In this document: one piece after another, positions 16,857 to 25,702 of the stretch
Numbering within the stretch: the first letter of the stretch is position 1
Layout: the number at the start of each line of letters is the position of its first letter
Assembly: GCA_965222175.1 (NCBI GenBank)
Contig: OZ244938.1
Location: forward strand, 4,464,001-4,528,000
DNA length: 64,000 bases
Reading direction: 5' to 3'
Origin: NORP240 sp965222175
GTDB taxonomy: Bacteria; Pseudomonadota; Gammaproteobacteria; Pseudomonadales; Pseudohongiellaceae
The notes under the pieces: model-generated
The model's database searches: none
Told to the model about the DNA's origin: nothing
Seen by the model: the letters and a program-made list of their open reading frames with translations, nothing else
Position numbers and translations under genes: made by a program

Positions 16857-17111
16857 GTGGAAATTCGTGCTGACGTTATTTTCGGCCCGGATTCAAAGGA
16901 GCTTACCATCGAAGATCAACCATCCTTTTTCGGTACCCTTTGGCAAAGCCTGGTATCTTTTTTTCAAAGCTACGGCGATACCAACACCATCGCTGTCGGC
17001 ATCATTGTCGCTGCTATCGTGGTGGCAGCGTTGATAGGGTCTGAAATTTCAGACCGGCGGCGTCGACGTAGAATGCGCTTCGATAACCGGTTACGGCGAC
17101 GCCGTAAATGA
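16857..17111 (+). CDS. Small single-pass membrane protein with Arg-rich tail, hypothetical
   Basis: This 84-residue frame starts at GTG, 13 bases after a candidate -10, which leaves little room for a leader. It has one clear hydrophobic helix (about 44-61, VGIIVAAIVVAALIG) followed by SDRRRRRRMRFDNRLRRRRK. By the positive-inside rule the Arg-rich tail should be cytoplasmic. I know no family for it. A real gene is plausible because of the promoter and the membrane segment, but it is not certain. Confidence 0.45.
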   Translation: MEIRADVIFGPDSKELTIEDQPSFFGTLWQSLVSFFQSYGDTNTIAVGIIVAAIVVAALIGSEISDRRRRRRMRFDNRLRRRRK

Positions 17112-17168
17112 ATCGACTTAACGGCACAAAGCTGTTGGGGGCGTCGATGGAGACGCTTCACCAGTGCC

Positions 17169-17582
17169 ATGTCAGGTAACAGAAGTATCAGGGATCTCGA
17201 CAAACTTCTGCTGTCGCTGGCGCCACGGCTATACGACGATGATTACGTCTTCTGCAGCGTTTCACCGGAGAGACACCGGCTCGATGAATTCGAACCCCTG
17301 GCAACTTTTCGAGAGCCCGAGGGCGTATCCCTGGTCCTGTTGCGGAAAGACGCCGAGCACAGAAACCTGGCGTTCGATAGCGTATTTCGTCTTATTACCC
17401 TGACGGTTCATTCCAGCCTCGACGCGGTTGGGCTCACCGCTGCCGTTTCCGGAGCACTTGCAGCTGCGGGAATAAGCGCCAACGTGATCGCTGCCTGTCA
17501 CCACGATCATATCCTGGTTCCTGCGTCGCAGGCGGACAGGGCCCTGGAAATCCTGAAAAACCTCGCACGGAGAAATAAATAA
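17169..17582 (+). CDS. ACT-domain protein (COG3602-like)
   Basis: The 137-residue protein has the layout of the small ACT-domain family COG3602: an N-terminal region DLDKLLLSLAPRLYDDDYVFCSV, then VSLVLLRKDAE, and a C-terminal ACT-like part with LTVHSSLDAVGLTAAVSGALAAAGISANVIAACHHDHILVP (key features SSLDAVGLT and HHDHILVP). ACT domains bind amino acids or similar small ligands. The protein has no catalytic domain, so a sensing or stand-alone binding role is inferred. It follows the small membrane gene by 57 bases. Confidence 0.75.
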   Translation: MSGNRSIRDLDKLLLSLAPRLYDDDYVFCSVSPERHRLDEFEPLATFREPEGVSLVLLRKDAEHRNLAFDSVFRLITLTVHSSLDAVGLTAAVSGALAAAGISANVIAACHHDHILVPASQADRALEILKNLARRNK

Positions 17583-17822
17583 TCCCGGCAGGCGCAGTGA
17601 ATCGAGCAGAACCTGAGCCTGCTGGGTGCCACCGAGCGCTACTTACGTCGACTGGGCGGACGAACATTCAGGGCATGACTCAGCTTGAAAATACACCGTG
17701 GGCTTCACCCCCAAACCACAGAACCGGCTCTCCGGCGGAGCCATTTTCAATATGCCTGTAGCCTCGACGCCCTGTTGAACCAACCAACAGACTGAAATTG
17801 CTGAAAGAAGGTCGGATACTCC

Positions 17823-18470
17823 ATGGATAACAACAAAGAAGCCGTCGACGTGTTCAACAAGTATGCAGAGCCCTACCACGATAAGTTCAGGAATCATTCG
17901 TCTTATCTTGCCACTTACGAGGGATTTGCCAGGCTGATTTCAGCCGCCGGCCTGGACACTGGTAGAACGCTGGACGCAGCCTGCGGGTCCGGAATCTTTT
18001 CCGAATTCCTTCTGCACAGATTTCCATCGCTGAAAATTACCGGCATAGACCTTGCGCCGAACATGATCAGATTAGCTCGCCAGAATTGTCCCGGTGCCGA
18101 GTTCAGCGTGATGGATTGCCGGGAGATCGGCAGCCTCGACACGTCGTTCGATATCATCCTGCTGGGTTTCTGCCTGCCTTATCTGTCCAGGAGTGAGGCC
18201 TGGTCTCTACTTACCGATGCCGGGGGCATCATGACGCCTGGTGGCCTGCTGTACCTGAGTACCATGACCGGGGACTACAACAGCTCCGGCTATCAGAACC
18301 CGGGAGACAGGGATCGAATCTTCACCTACTATCACGAGAAAAAGGTGTTGCTTGAACAGTTGGAGTCCAGTGGGTTCAATGTGGTAAATGTGGAAACGAA
18401 ACCTTTTACCAATGGTGATGGAACCCAGGTTGACGACCTGTTCGTCTTTGCCAGGAAATCAGGCGCATAG
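17823..18470 (+). CDS. Class I SAM-dependent methyltransferase
   Basis: The 215-residue protein has a standard methyltransferase core: LDAACGSGIFSEF (about 51-63) as motif I, ITGIDLAPNMIRLARQNCPGAEF as motif II, DIILLGFCLPYL as motif IV, and GGLLYLSTM. The N-terminus VDVFNKYAEPYHDKF is like that of UbiE/small-molecule methyltransferases. The substrate cannot be told. The 240 bases before it hold no supported gene; a short GGCTC/GAGCC hairpin is the only structure seen there. Confidence 0.8.
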   Translation: MDNNKEAVDVFNKYAEPYHDKFRNHSSYLATYEGFARLISAAGLDTGRTLDAACGSGIFSEFLLHRFPSLKITGIDLAPNMIRLARQNCPGAEFSVMDCREIGSLDTSFDIILLGFCLPYLSRSEAWSLLTDAGGIMTPGGLLYLSTMTGDYNSSGYQNPGDRDRIFTYYHEKKVLLEQLESSGFNVVNVETKPFTNGDGTQVDDLFVFARKSGA

Positions 18471-18490
18471 CGTCTCTGTCCGCTGGCTGT

Positions 18491-18514
18491 GCCCGGAAGA
18501 TGTGATTTCCGGGC
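18491..18514. terminator. Hairpin between convergent methyltransferase and TPR genes
   Basis: GCCCGGAA, an eight-base loop and TTCCGGGC form an 8-bp stem directly abutting the stop codon of the TPR gene. No T run follows on either strand. Confidence 0.45.
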
Positions 18515-19078
18515 TCAGGATCCATTGACCTGCTTCAGGGCTCCGGCGTGATCAGGATTCAGCCGCAGGGCCTGTTGGAAATAACCACTCGCCTGCATGT
18601 CGGCGTTTTCCTCCAGGGCAATCAAGCCAAGCAGGTAATACGTTTCAGCACATTTCGTATCGTTCCGGACCAGGCCTTTCAGGATGGCCCTGGCCCGTCC
18701 ATGGCGGCCAATGTTGAACAGTGATCTGGCAAGACACATTTGCAGGTTACGGTCATCGGGCCGGATCTCAAGGGCTTTACACAGATGCTTGAAGGCCACG
18801 GCAGAATCGCCCTTCTGCAGCGCAACCCGCCCAAGATTGGCCAGAATCTCAAAATTCTCCGGTTCGCATTGCCGCGCTTCCTGAAGCATCGACCAGGACA
18901 AATCAAGACGGCCCACGGCCTTGGCAATCAGCGCCTGGTTGTTCAACGACATGGCGTGCTGCGGGCTGATTTCCTGTACCCTGTCGTATAATTCCGAGGC
19001 ACGCTGCAGGTTGCCCTGCTGGTGAAATCTGACAGCGGCATTGAACAGGAATTCTATGTCGGAGAATAGACCAGACAT
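18515..19078 (-). CDS. Tetratricopeptide repeat protein
   Basis: The 187-residue protein is built of about five TPR units, for example AVRFHQQGNLQRASELYDRV, ILANLGRVALQKGDSAVAFK and YYLLGLIALEENADMQASGY. TPR proteins act as protein-binding scaffolds. There is no signal peptide, so a cytoplasmic place is likely. The 140 bases between its start and the hydrolase gene next to it hold no supported gene. The partner is unknown. Confidence 0.75.
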   Translation of the reverse strand: MSGLFSDIEFLFNAAVRFHQQGNLQRASELYDRVQEISPQHAMSLNNQALIAKAVGRLDLSWSMLQEARQCEPENFEILANLGRVALQKGDSAVAFKHLCKALEIRPDDRNLQMCLARSLFNIGRHGRARAILKGLVRNDTKCAETYYLLGLIALEENADMQASGYFQQALRLNPDHAGALKQVNGS

Positions 19079-19221
19079 TATGGCAGTGTAGAACCCGCGT
19101 CGGCCAGAGGCAAGACGACGCCATCACGATATTGAAAACCTGTAGGCAACCATTTTACTTTTGCCAGAAATGATTCCCATTGCTTGAACCAGGTCACATG
19201 CCCGGTCCGGCTCCAGATCGG

Positions 19222-21648
19222 TCAGGGTCGCAGCTCCAACGTTTCGAACAGGACTGTTTCGATTTTTTCCCGGCTGTAGAACGCCGGAAAAACCTTGTCC
19301 CTGGCCCACAGGTCAAAGAGGTTATCGTACAGGGGATGATCCGGGTCGCCCACCTGCCCGGGTGTATTCATTCCCAGAGTATTGTCCCAATCCCGGGTGT
19401 CGACAAAAATGCGAAATGAAGCGCCGGATGTCTGATTATCGCCACTACCGGTATTGCCCAGAGTATAGCTGTTCCCCCCGCGTGGTGCCGGACCTACATT
19501 GAGTAATTCCCGGGTCGCCTCATCGACGGCACTGGCCAGCGGGTGTCGGATGAGTACATGTTTGTAGTCGGCCTGCCCGTAAACCCAGTTGCTTTCGTCG
19601 TTGCCAAGCTTCTGCCGCAGATCGTCCAGTCCCTGGGCCAACGCCTGAATCAGAAACCGATCACGACCCGTCAGCGGATCGTCGCCAAAGTCACCGTCCG
19701 GCGCCAGGAGAAAATCGATCATCCGCTTCATACCGATAGTCAGAAATTCCTGTGCCGGCTGCGGAATCTTGAGCAGTTCGATGTTATCAAGCAAGCGTCT
19801 TTCGAAAGCCACGTAGATGCCCGCTTCGATGGAATTCCTGTCCAGCACGTAGTCCCATTCAAGCAAGCGCTGTCTTGCCCTTTCAACCGCGGGATCGTCC
19901 GCTTCGAGGTCCCTGAGCATCGGCACCAGAGTTCGTGCTGGAATCGAGAGGTAATCATGCTGTAACTGGATCATGTCCATCATGTTGAACTTGCGGCCGG
20001 ACCCCAGCACCTCGCTTCCCCGGGCCCAGCGGAACGGATCAGTCCAGGTAAAACCGATGGCATCGAGATAGGGATAATCCGGTGGTGTGTAATTACTGTT
20101 GGACGTTTCTATATAGCCACGTGCCGGGTTGTATTCGTGGGGCTTGGCCTTGATCGGCAGGAAACCGTCCCATTCATAGCGACCGTCACCGGGTACCGGT
20201 ACCATACCGGAAAAATTGCGACGAATCGGGGCAATGCCCACCGCCTGCCAGCCGATATTGCCGGCCCGGTCTGCCCAGATCATATTCTCGCCTGGGATGT
20301 TGCTGAAATTCGATGCCTCCCTGAATTCCTCCCAGTTCGTCGCCTGGTTCATGCGCAGGGAAGCCAGGTAAGGTGCTCCTCCCGGCTCCATCCAGGCAGG
20401 TCTGACAGCATAGGCCAGGTTTTTCTGTGGATCCTGAAATGTCACGGGACCATGACGCGTGTAGCGAAGCTCTACGGTTACCGGTGCCGCACCCTTGACA
20501 TTGATCACCTCCTCAATTATCCGCATGTTTTCCCAACGACCCATGTAGCGGTACTGGTTCGGGTCGTCCGGATTGGTCTGGTAAACATACAGGTCTTCAC
20601 CGTCCGTGTTGAATACCGTGAGACCCCAGGCACCGTGTTCATTGTGACCGATAGAGATACCGGGAATTTCCGGCTCGCCACCACCGATCACGTTCCACCC
20701 GGGACCGACCAGGTGCGCCCAGTATCGCAGTGAAGGCACCGCCTGGGCACGGTGGGGATCATTGATCATCATGGGCCAGCCATCCTGGGTAAGATCACCA
20801 CTGACCACCCAGTTATTACTGCCTATATCGTCTATAGCGCGCTTGTTCAAGTCGCGCTGTTCCTCATCGAGCACGGCAGCCAACTGCTCGAAACTGGACT
20901 GATCATTCCTGTAAGCTTGAATCACATCATCAGGCTGGAAGCGCAAACCGGCACGATAAGCGTTATACAGATAAAGAATGTCATTGTTCAACAATGAATC
21001 ACAGTCGATGGCCGCATCCAGGTCTAGCTTCGGTTCGTGAGGATGAAAATAGGACAGCTCCTCTACCTCCCCGGGGCCAAGCAGACACACGGCACGGCCG
21101 GTGCGCAACTCCAGTCCTATATTGCCCAGAAGCCCCTGATGTCGGGATATCACTACCTCTTCAGTCCAGTGCCTGGGCTCGATGCCCAATATCCTGAACG
21201 GCAACGGCAGGTCATCGGGGTCCTGCATGACCTGATCGATATAGGCGTTAACTCCATGAACAAAGGCATTGACGATATCCACACCTCGAGGATGATAGTG
21301 ACTCAGTTCCTGTCCGAGATTGCCCCGGAATTTGAATAACCGGGTACCATGATCGCGATCGATTGCCCTGGGGCCGAGAATTTCAGCAGTAGTGCCCGTG
21401 GCCTGGGCGCGCCAGATTTCGAACTGGAACAGCCGATCCCGGGCGGCATTGTAGCCCTGGGCGAAAAACAGATCGTGCTCGGTCTCGGCATAGATATGGG
21501 AAATACCCCATCTGTCCTTGAGAATCTCCACCGGCTGATCGAGTCCATCCAGTTGCAGTACCTGGTGTGGCTGTGAAACTGCCTGCGTATTCAGCAGCAT
21601 ACTGCTGGTCAATAAAAGGAAAAGATACACCCCGATTTTATGGCTCAT
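19222..21648 (-). CDS. Penicillin acylase family (Ntn-hydrolase) precursor
   Basis: This family splits amides, including penicillins and acyl-homoserine lactones, in the periplasm. It is made as a precursor that cuts itself before a Ser that then acts as the nucleophile. The 808-residue protein has a signal peptide (1-25), RDRWGISHIYAET-like DRWGISHIYAE, and GSNNW (276-280), where Ser277 would be the cleavage site and nucleophile, followed by VVSGDLTQDG and NDPHRA. Late motifs GGNSYTLG and GASFRIFVD fit the beta subunit. ATG 21648 is chosen by the signal peptide. The substrate is not predictable. Confidence 0.9.
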   Translation of the reverse strand: MSHKIGVYLFLLLTSSMLLNTQAVSQPHQVLQLDGLDQPVEILKDRWGISHIYAETEHDLFFAQGYNAARDRLFQFEIWRAQATGTTAEILGPRAIDRDHGTRLFKFRGNLGQELSHYHPRGVDIVNAFVHGVNAYIDQVMQDPDDLPLPFRILGIEPRHWTEEVVISRHQGLLGNIGLELRTGRAVCLLGPGEVEELSYFHPHEPKLDLDAAIDCDSLLNNDILYLYNAYRAGLRFQPDDVIQAYRNDQSSFEQLAAVLDEEQRDLNKRAIDDIGSNNWVVSGDLTQDGWPMMINDPHRAQAVPSLRYWAHLVGPGWNVIGGGEPEIPGISIGHNEHGAWGLTVFNTDGEDLYVYQTNPDDPNQYRYMGRWENMRIIEEVINVKGAAPVTVELRYTRHGPVTFQDPQKNLAYAVRPAWMEPGGAPYLASLRMNQATNWEEFREASNFSNIPGENMIWADRAGNIGWQAVGIAPIRRNFSGMVPVPGDGRYEWDGFLPIKAKPHEYNPARGYIETSNSNYTPPDYPYLDAIGFTWTDPFRWARGSEVLGSGRKFNMMDMIQLQHDYLSIPARTLVPMLRDLEADDPAVERARQRLLEWDYVLDRNSIEAGIYVAFERRLLDNIELLKIPQPAQEFLTIGMKRMIDFLLAPDGDFGDDPLTGRDRFLIQALAQGLDDLRQKLGNDESNWVYGQADYKHVLIRHPLASAVDEATRELLNVGPAPRGGNSYTLGNTGSGDNQTSGASFRIFVDTRDWDNTLGMNTPGQVGDPDHPLYDNLFDLWARDKVFPAFYSREKIETVLFETLELRP

Positions 21649-22104
21649 GGACCGACCTCTTGTTGGCATTGTTTACCGGTTGCCCGATTGTTGTTTTTCT
21701 GATTGATCTCTGATTATCACTGGATACAGTCAGAGGTTCCTTATCCCAGCAGCAGTTTGTCGACATTCCCGTGGAGCCCCCGGGAGGCGACCTGGTCCGC
21801 TAAAAAGTACCAGACAGTTACAGCCAGATACGCTTTCCGGAATACCGGGCAGAAGCAGAGACAATCAGCTGATGCGCAGGTATGGCAGCGGGTGAAGCAT
21901 GTTCAGCTTACCGAGCATGGCCCGCTGTTGTCCACAGCTTGAATCTATACAATATCAATCACGGTACAACCACAGCAGGGCGGGAACAACCAGGCCCAGC
22001 GCTATCAATGGTTACTGCATAACCCTGCAATTGCAATCACGTTGTGAAAATCTTTATCATGCTGCCTGTTACTGCTGCTGCCGGGTTGAGACGAGAAAAC
22101 CATC
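21649..22104. other. Divergent intergenic region with a relic of the MITE-like end
   Basis: This 456-bp gap separates the acylase and GST genes and has no supported gene. TCAGAGGTTCCTTA at 21731-21744 is identical to the right end of the element at 32792-32955; GATTATCA at 21713-21720 matches the part next to it, but ten extra bases split the two. No left end is visible. Confidence 0.45.
22031..22060 (+). promoter_or_regulatory. Candidate sigma-70 promoter for the GST-GGCT pair
   Basis: TTGCAA (22031-22036) and TATCAT (22055-22060) are 18 bases apart, about 45 bases before the GST start. Confidence 0.5.
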
Positions 22105-22722
22105 ATGTTTACAGTCTATGGCGATATGCTTTCGGGAAACTGCTACAAGGTCAAACTGATCCTTGAGTTCCTGTCCCTGCCCCATGAATGGGTTCATGTC
22201 GATATCCTGGCCGGCTCAACGCAAACCGCAGGTTTCCTGGCCATGAACAGCAACGGGAAAATACCGGTGCTGCAGATAGACGATGAGCATTATCTCTCTG
22301 AATCCAATGCCATACTCAACTTCCTGGCTGAAGGCAGCGAGTGGCTGCCCGATTCGGGTCTGCCCAGGGCCCGGGTCCTGCAATGGCAGTTTTTCGAACA
22401 GTACAGCCACGAACCCTATATTGCCGTGGCCCGTTACATCAATAAGTATCTCGGTCTTCCGGAGGACCGGCTTGCCGAGTACCAGTCCAGGCAGGAGGGA
22501 GGACAACGGGCGCTCCATGTCATGGAACAGCAGTTGGCTGATACCAAGTATCTAACCGGTCGTTCACCAACTATCGCCGACATCAGTCTTTATGCTTACA
22601 CGCATGTGGCGGAGGAAGGTGGATTCAGCCTGAATGCCTACCCGGCTATCAACCGTTGGCTGTCTCGAATCGAGGACCTGCCCCGCTACGTGAAAATGTC
22701 GCCTGGGGTCGCGGAGAAGTGA
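22105..22722 (+). CDS. Glutathione S-transferase family protein
   Basis: The 205-residue protein has an N-terminal thioredoxin-like half with GDMLSGNCYKVKLIL (Ser10 or Cys13 near the glutathione site), NSNGKIPVLQ with the cis-Pro, and YLSESNAILNFLAE, which binds the glutathione gamma-Glu. The C-terminal helical half contains the GRSPTIADISLYAYTHVA motif with its conserved Asp. The length fits. The stop codon overlaps the start of the next gene by GTGA, which suggests a joint role in glutathione use. The electrophilic substrate is unknown. Confidence 0.9.
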   Translation: MFTVYGDMLSGNCYKVKLILEFLSLPHEWVHVDILAGSTQTAGFLAMNSNGKIPVLQIDDEHYLSESNAILNFLAEGSEWLPDSGLPRARVLQWQFFEQYSHEPYIAVARYINKYLGLPEDRLAEYQSRQEGGQRALHVMEQQLADTKYLTGRSPTIADISLYAYTHVAEEGGFSLNAYPAINRWLSRIEDLPRYVKMSPGVAEK

Positions 22723-23231
22723 AGCTCAACTATTTTGCCTACGGTTCCAATATGTCCCTGGCCCGGTTGCGCCAGCGGGTGCCCAGTGCCGACCCGCTGG
22801 GCACTTATTGCCTGACGGCTCATCGTCTGCTCTTTCACAAGGCGGGGTGGGATGATTCCGCCAAGTGCGATGCCTTCGCTAGCGGGGATCACGGTGACGT
22901 GGTCATGGGCGTAGTGTATCGCATGGAGAGCCAGCACAAATCCCGGCTTGATGCCGCAGAGGGACTGGGCGCCGGCTACGAGGAAAAAACAGTCGTCGTG
23001 ACAAACACCCTGGGGAGCCGGCAACAGGCGTTTCTCTATTACGCGACTCACATCGATGAACAGCTCATGCCCTATTCCTGGTACCTGGACCATGTACTGA
23101 CCGGTGCCCGGGAAGCCCGCCTTCCGGCACAGTATATTCAGCAGATTCATGCCGTAACCGCAAGGGAAGACATGGACCGTGAACGGGACACCCGAGAGCG
23201 GGTGATTCACCGGCAACGGCGTGGGAACTGA
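22719..23231 (+). CDS. Gamma-glutamylcyclotransferase-like protein
   Basis: This family cyclises gamma-glutamyl groups to 5-oxoproline. The 170-residue protein has the substrate loop FAYGSNMS near the N-terminus and RLDAAEGLGAGYEE, where the first Glu of the motif is the expected catalytic acid/base. GTG 22719 is chosen because it overlaps the GST stop (GTGA) and puts the YGSNM loop at the usual distance from the N-terminus; a start at 22656 would run within the GST gene. The pairing with GST suggests breakdown of glutathione or its conjugates. Confidence 0.85.
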   Translation: MKLNYFAYGSNMSLARLRQRVPSADPLGTYCLTAHRLLFHKAGWDDSAKCDAFASGDHGDVVMGVVYRMESQHKSRLDAAEGLGAGYEEKTVVVTNTLGSRQQAFLYYATHIDEQLMPYSWYLDHVLTGAREARLPAQYIQQIHAVTAREDMDRERDTRERVIHRQRRGN

Positions 23232-23368
23232 CCTGGGATTCCCCCTGCCAGTCGACTCCGGATCGTGGTAGCGCTGATCAGGCTCCCTTGGTCATGATCC
23301 TGGACTGCATCCGCGGCAGGCTCTACACTGGCTTTTACCGGCTTCCAGTGACCATGGAGATTCCGTCA

Positions 23369-24574
23369 ATGACAATAACAACCCGGCTATTGCTCTACCC
23401 GTTCACGTTTCTGCTGTTGCTTATCCTGGCAGGTTGCGGTCAACCGGAACCCGATGCACCCCCGCTGACCTTCGAGGAAATACTGCAGACCCGCCTGATT
23501 GCCGCCGAACCGGGGGACATTATTGAAATCCCGCCCGGAATCCACGAGTTTTCCCGCAGCCTGTCGCTGAACGTGGACGGCGTAACAATCCGTGGCGCCG
23601 GGATGGATCAGTCGATTCTGTCTTTTCGCAATCAGCAACAGGGGGCAGAAGGACTGCTGGTCAGTGCCGATGATTTCGTAATCCAGGACCTGGCCATTGA
23701 GGACACCATTGGAGACGCGCTGAAGATCAACCAGAGCAACAATGTGACCATCCGGCGGGTCCGCACCGAATGGACCGGTGGTCCCCAGACCACTAACGGC
23801 GCGTACGGCATTTACCCGGTACAGTCCGCCAATGTGCTGATCGAAGGGGCCGTGGCCATCGGGGCGTCGGATGCGGGAATCTACGTCGGACAGTCGCGGC
23901 AGATAATCGTGCGTAACTCCCGGGCCGAATACAATGTCGCCGGCATCGAGATTGAGAATTCAACCTACGCAGACGTTTACAACAATGTCGCCACCAACAA
24001 CACCGGTGGCATCCTGGTTTTCGATCTTCCCGGGCTGCCGGTACAGGGAGGGCAGGCAACCCGGGTTCACGACAACCAGGTATACGCCAACAACACCGAA
24101 AACTTTGCCCCGGCCGGTAACATCGTTGCCAATGTGCCGCCGGGAACAGGTCTGCTGATTCTGGCCAACGACAATATCGAGGTGTTCGAGAACCAGTTCA
24201 CTGACAACGATAACGTCAACATCATGATCTACAGCTACGTACTGGGTGGTCGTTCCTTCGATGACCCCGACTACGATCCGTATCCCGAACAGATCTACAT
24301 CCACGACAACCGTTTTTCCGGCGGCGGAACCAGCCCACGGCATCCCATGCTGATGGCACTGCATGAACAAACCGGAGAACGTATTCCGGATATCGCCTGG
24401 GGAGGTATCCTCCGGCCGGGTACTGAAAACCGGGATCTCATCTGTCTTGCCAACAACGGGGATGCAGGTTTCGTCAACCTGAACGGTGGCGGCGAACCCG
24501 GCTTCGATCTGGGGCCGCACGGCTGCACCCTGCCCCGTTTGCAGGAAATCAGCTTTCCCATTCCCGAAGAGTAA
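23369..24574 (+). CDS. Right-handed parallel beta-helix lipoprotein
   Basis: The 401-residue protein has a lipoprotein signal with LAGC (Cys23). It then carries beta-helix (PbH1-type) coils: VTIRGAGMDQSIL, VIQDLAIEDTIGDALKI, VTIRRVRTEW, VLIEGAVAIGASDAGIYVG and IIVRNSRAEYNVAGIEIEN. These Asn-rich turns are typical of pectate-lyase-like folds and of proteins annotated as parallel beta-helix domain proteins. A small C-terminal part has two Cys that could pair. ATG 23369 has GGAGA eight bases upstream. Polysaccharide binding or cleavage is possible; no catalytic residues can be assigned. Confidence 0.8.
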   Translation: MTITTRLLLYPFTFLLLLILAGCGQPEPDAPPLTFEEILQTRLIAAEPGDIIEIPPGIHEFSRSLSLNVDGVTIRGAGMDQSILSFRNQQQGAEGLLVSADDFVIQDLAIEDTIGDALKINQSNNVTIRRVRTEWTGGPQTTNGAYGIYPVQSANVLIEGAVAIGASDAGIYVGQSRQIIVRNSRAEYNVAGIEIENSTYADVYNNVATNNTGGILVFDLPGLPVQGGQATRVHDNQVYANNTENFAPAGNIVANVPPGTGLLILANDNIEVFENQFTDNDNVNIMIYSYVLGGRSFDDPDYDPYPEQIYIHDNRFSGGGTSPRHPMLMALHEQTGERIPDIAWGGILRPGTENRDLICLANNGDAGFVNLNGGGEPGFDLGPHGCTLPRLQEISFPIPEE

Positions 24575-24588
24575 CAGGGAGAAGGACC

Positions 24589-24891
24589 ATGGCAGCCTTT
24601 ATCATCGCCGACATCACGGTCACCGATCCGGACCGTTACCAGGACTATGTTCGTCTCGTACCGGCATTCATTGAAAAGCACAGCGGGCAATACCGGGTTC
24701 GGGGGGGAGAAGTCGACTGCCGGGAAGGCGACTGGAATCCGCATCGTCTCATCGTTATCGAGTTTCCATCGAAGCGTGAAGCCGTGGGCTTTCTGGAAGA
24801 TCCGGATTATCAGCGCATTGCCGCGATCCGCCAGGAGGCCGCCTCGACCAATCTCATTGTCGTGGACGGCGTGCCCCCGGAGTCGGTCTAG
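24589..24891 (+). CDS. DUF1330 family protein
   Basis: The 100-residue protein fits DUF1330, a ferredoxin-like fold of unknown function: FIIADITVTDPDRYQDYVRLVPAFIEKHSGQYRVRGGEV (key features DPDRYQDY and RVRGGE), then HRLIVIEFPSKREAVGFLEDPDYQ. GGGAGAAGGACC gives a good ribosome site. It follows the beta-helix gene by 14 bases and is probably cotranscribed with it. Confidence 0.88.
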   Translation: MAAFIIADITVTDPDRYQDYVRLVPAFIEKHSGQYRVRGGEVDCREGDWNPHRLIVIEFPSKREAVGFLEDPDYQRIAAIRQEAASTNLIVVDGVPPESV

Positions 24892-24974
24892 GGATCTTCT
24901 GATCAAGGAACCATTCTGGCCTGCGGGCGCGTTCATTGACGGGGCGCCTTGTCGCGGGGCCTGCTACTCGCCGG

Positions 24975-25331
24975 CTACCCCACGCCGGCGACCAGAAGCT
25001 TGTAGCTGAGTATGATCAATGCCAGGCTCAGGCCAAGAAACGCCAGCGCCAGGAGATTGCGAAAAGCCCGGTGCAGGCGGATCATCTGGCGACGAAAAAA
25101 CCCGGTATTCCTGTCAGCGGCCGGCGGAGTCGTCCGGAACATGCTGACGAGAGTGACCACCAGCAGACTCCAGCAGAACAACAGCAGCGCCGGAATTAGC
25201 CAGGTTTCTGCATCGGCATCCGGAGCGACGGCAAAAAACAGCGCCGCCACCAGGGCTGCAATGGCCACTGCTGTTGCCAGGGGCTGAATCCAGACCAGCC
25301 TGGTTGCTATTTGATGAAGCCTTTCCTGCAT
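24975..25331 (-). CDS. Small membrane protein, hypothetical
   Basis: The 118-residue protein has three hydrophobic helices (about 15-35, 43-63 and 90-113) and a basic loop (RRQMIRLHRAFRN) between the last two. No known domain is recognised. It converges with the DUF1330 gene. Confidence 0.6.
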   Translation of the reverse strand: MQERLHQIATRLVWIQPLATAVAIAALVAALFFAVAPDADAETWLIPALLLFCWSLLVVTLVSMFRTTPPAADRNTGFFRRQMIRLHRAFRNLLALAFLGLSLALIILSYKLLVAGVG

Positions 25332-25702
25332 GACACTTGCCAGTCTCTTCCGACCCTTGCCGGTTTCCCGGGTGCCGGGACCACCAGAACCGGACTGTTA
25401 GCCGGGATGATCTGATACCGTGGAAACCTGGAGTGGCAAGGCTTCAGCTTACCGGCAATTGCCCATACATCCAACTGGCGGAGAACACCGTATACCCGCC
25501 ATGCACCTGCTTTCCCCATCGGACTCCCGGGCAATCACATTAATGACCACGACTTTGTTATGATTGCGACGTTGAGACCACGGCACGGTCCCCGTGAACA
25601 TCGCCCCCGTTATAATCAGAGGAACAGGCGGTGGCGCAGGGACAACCCTCGGGACAAGACGCCTGGAAACAGAAACAGCAACAACTTACCGGATTTCGAA
25701 CC
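25332..25702. promoter_or_regulatory. Divergent intergenic region before yaaA
   Basis: The 371-bp gap separates the small membrane gene from yaaA and has no supported gene. TATAAT at 25611-25616 is a good -10 for yaaA, 86 bases before the start, but no clear -35 is seen at 17 bases. Confidence 0.45.

Noticed and set aside
21703..21942. 79-codon frame before the GST gene
   Set aside because: Starts in the relic repeat end and shows no conserved-looking sequence.
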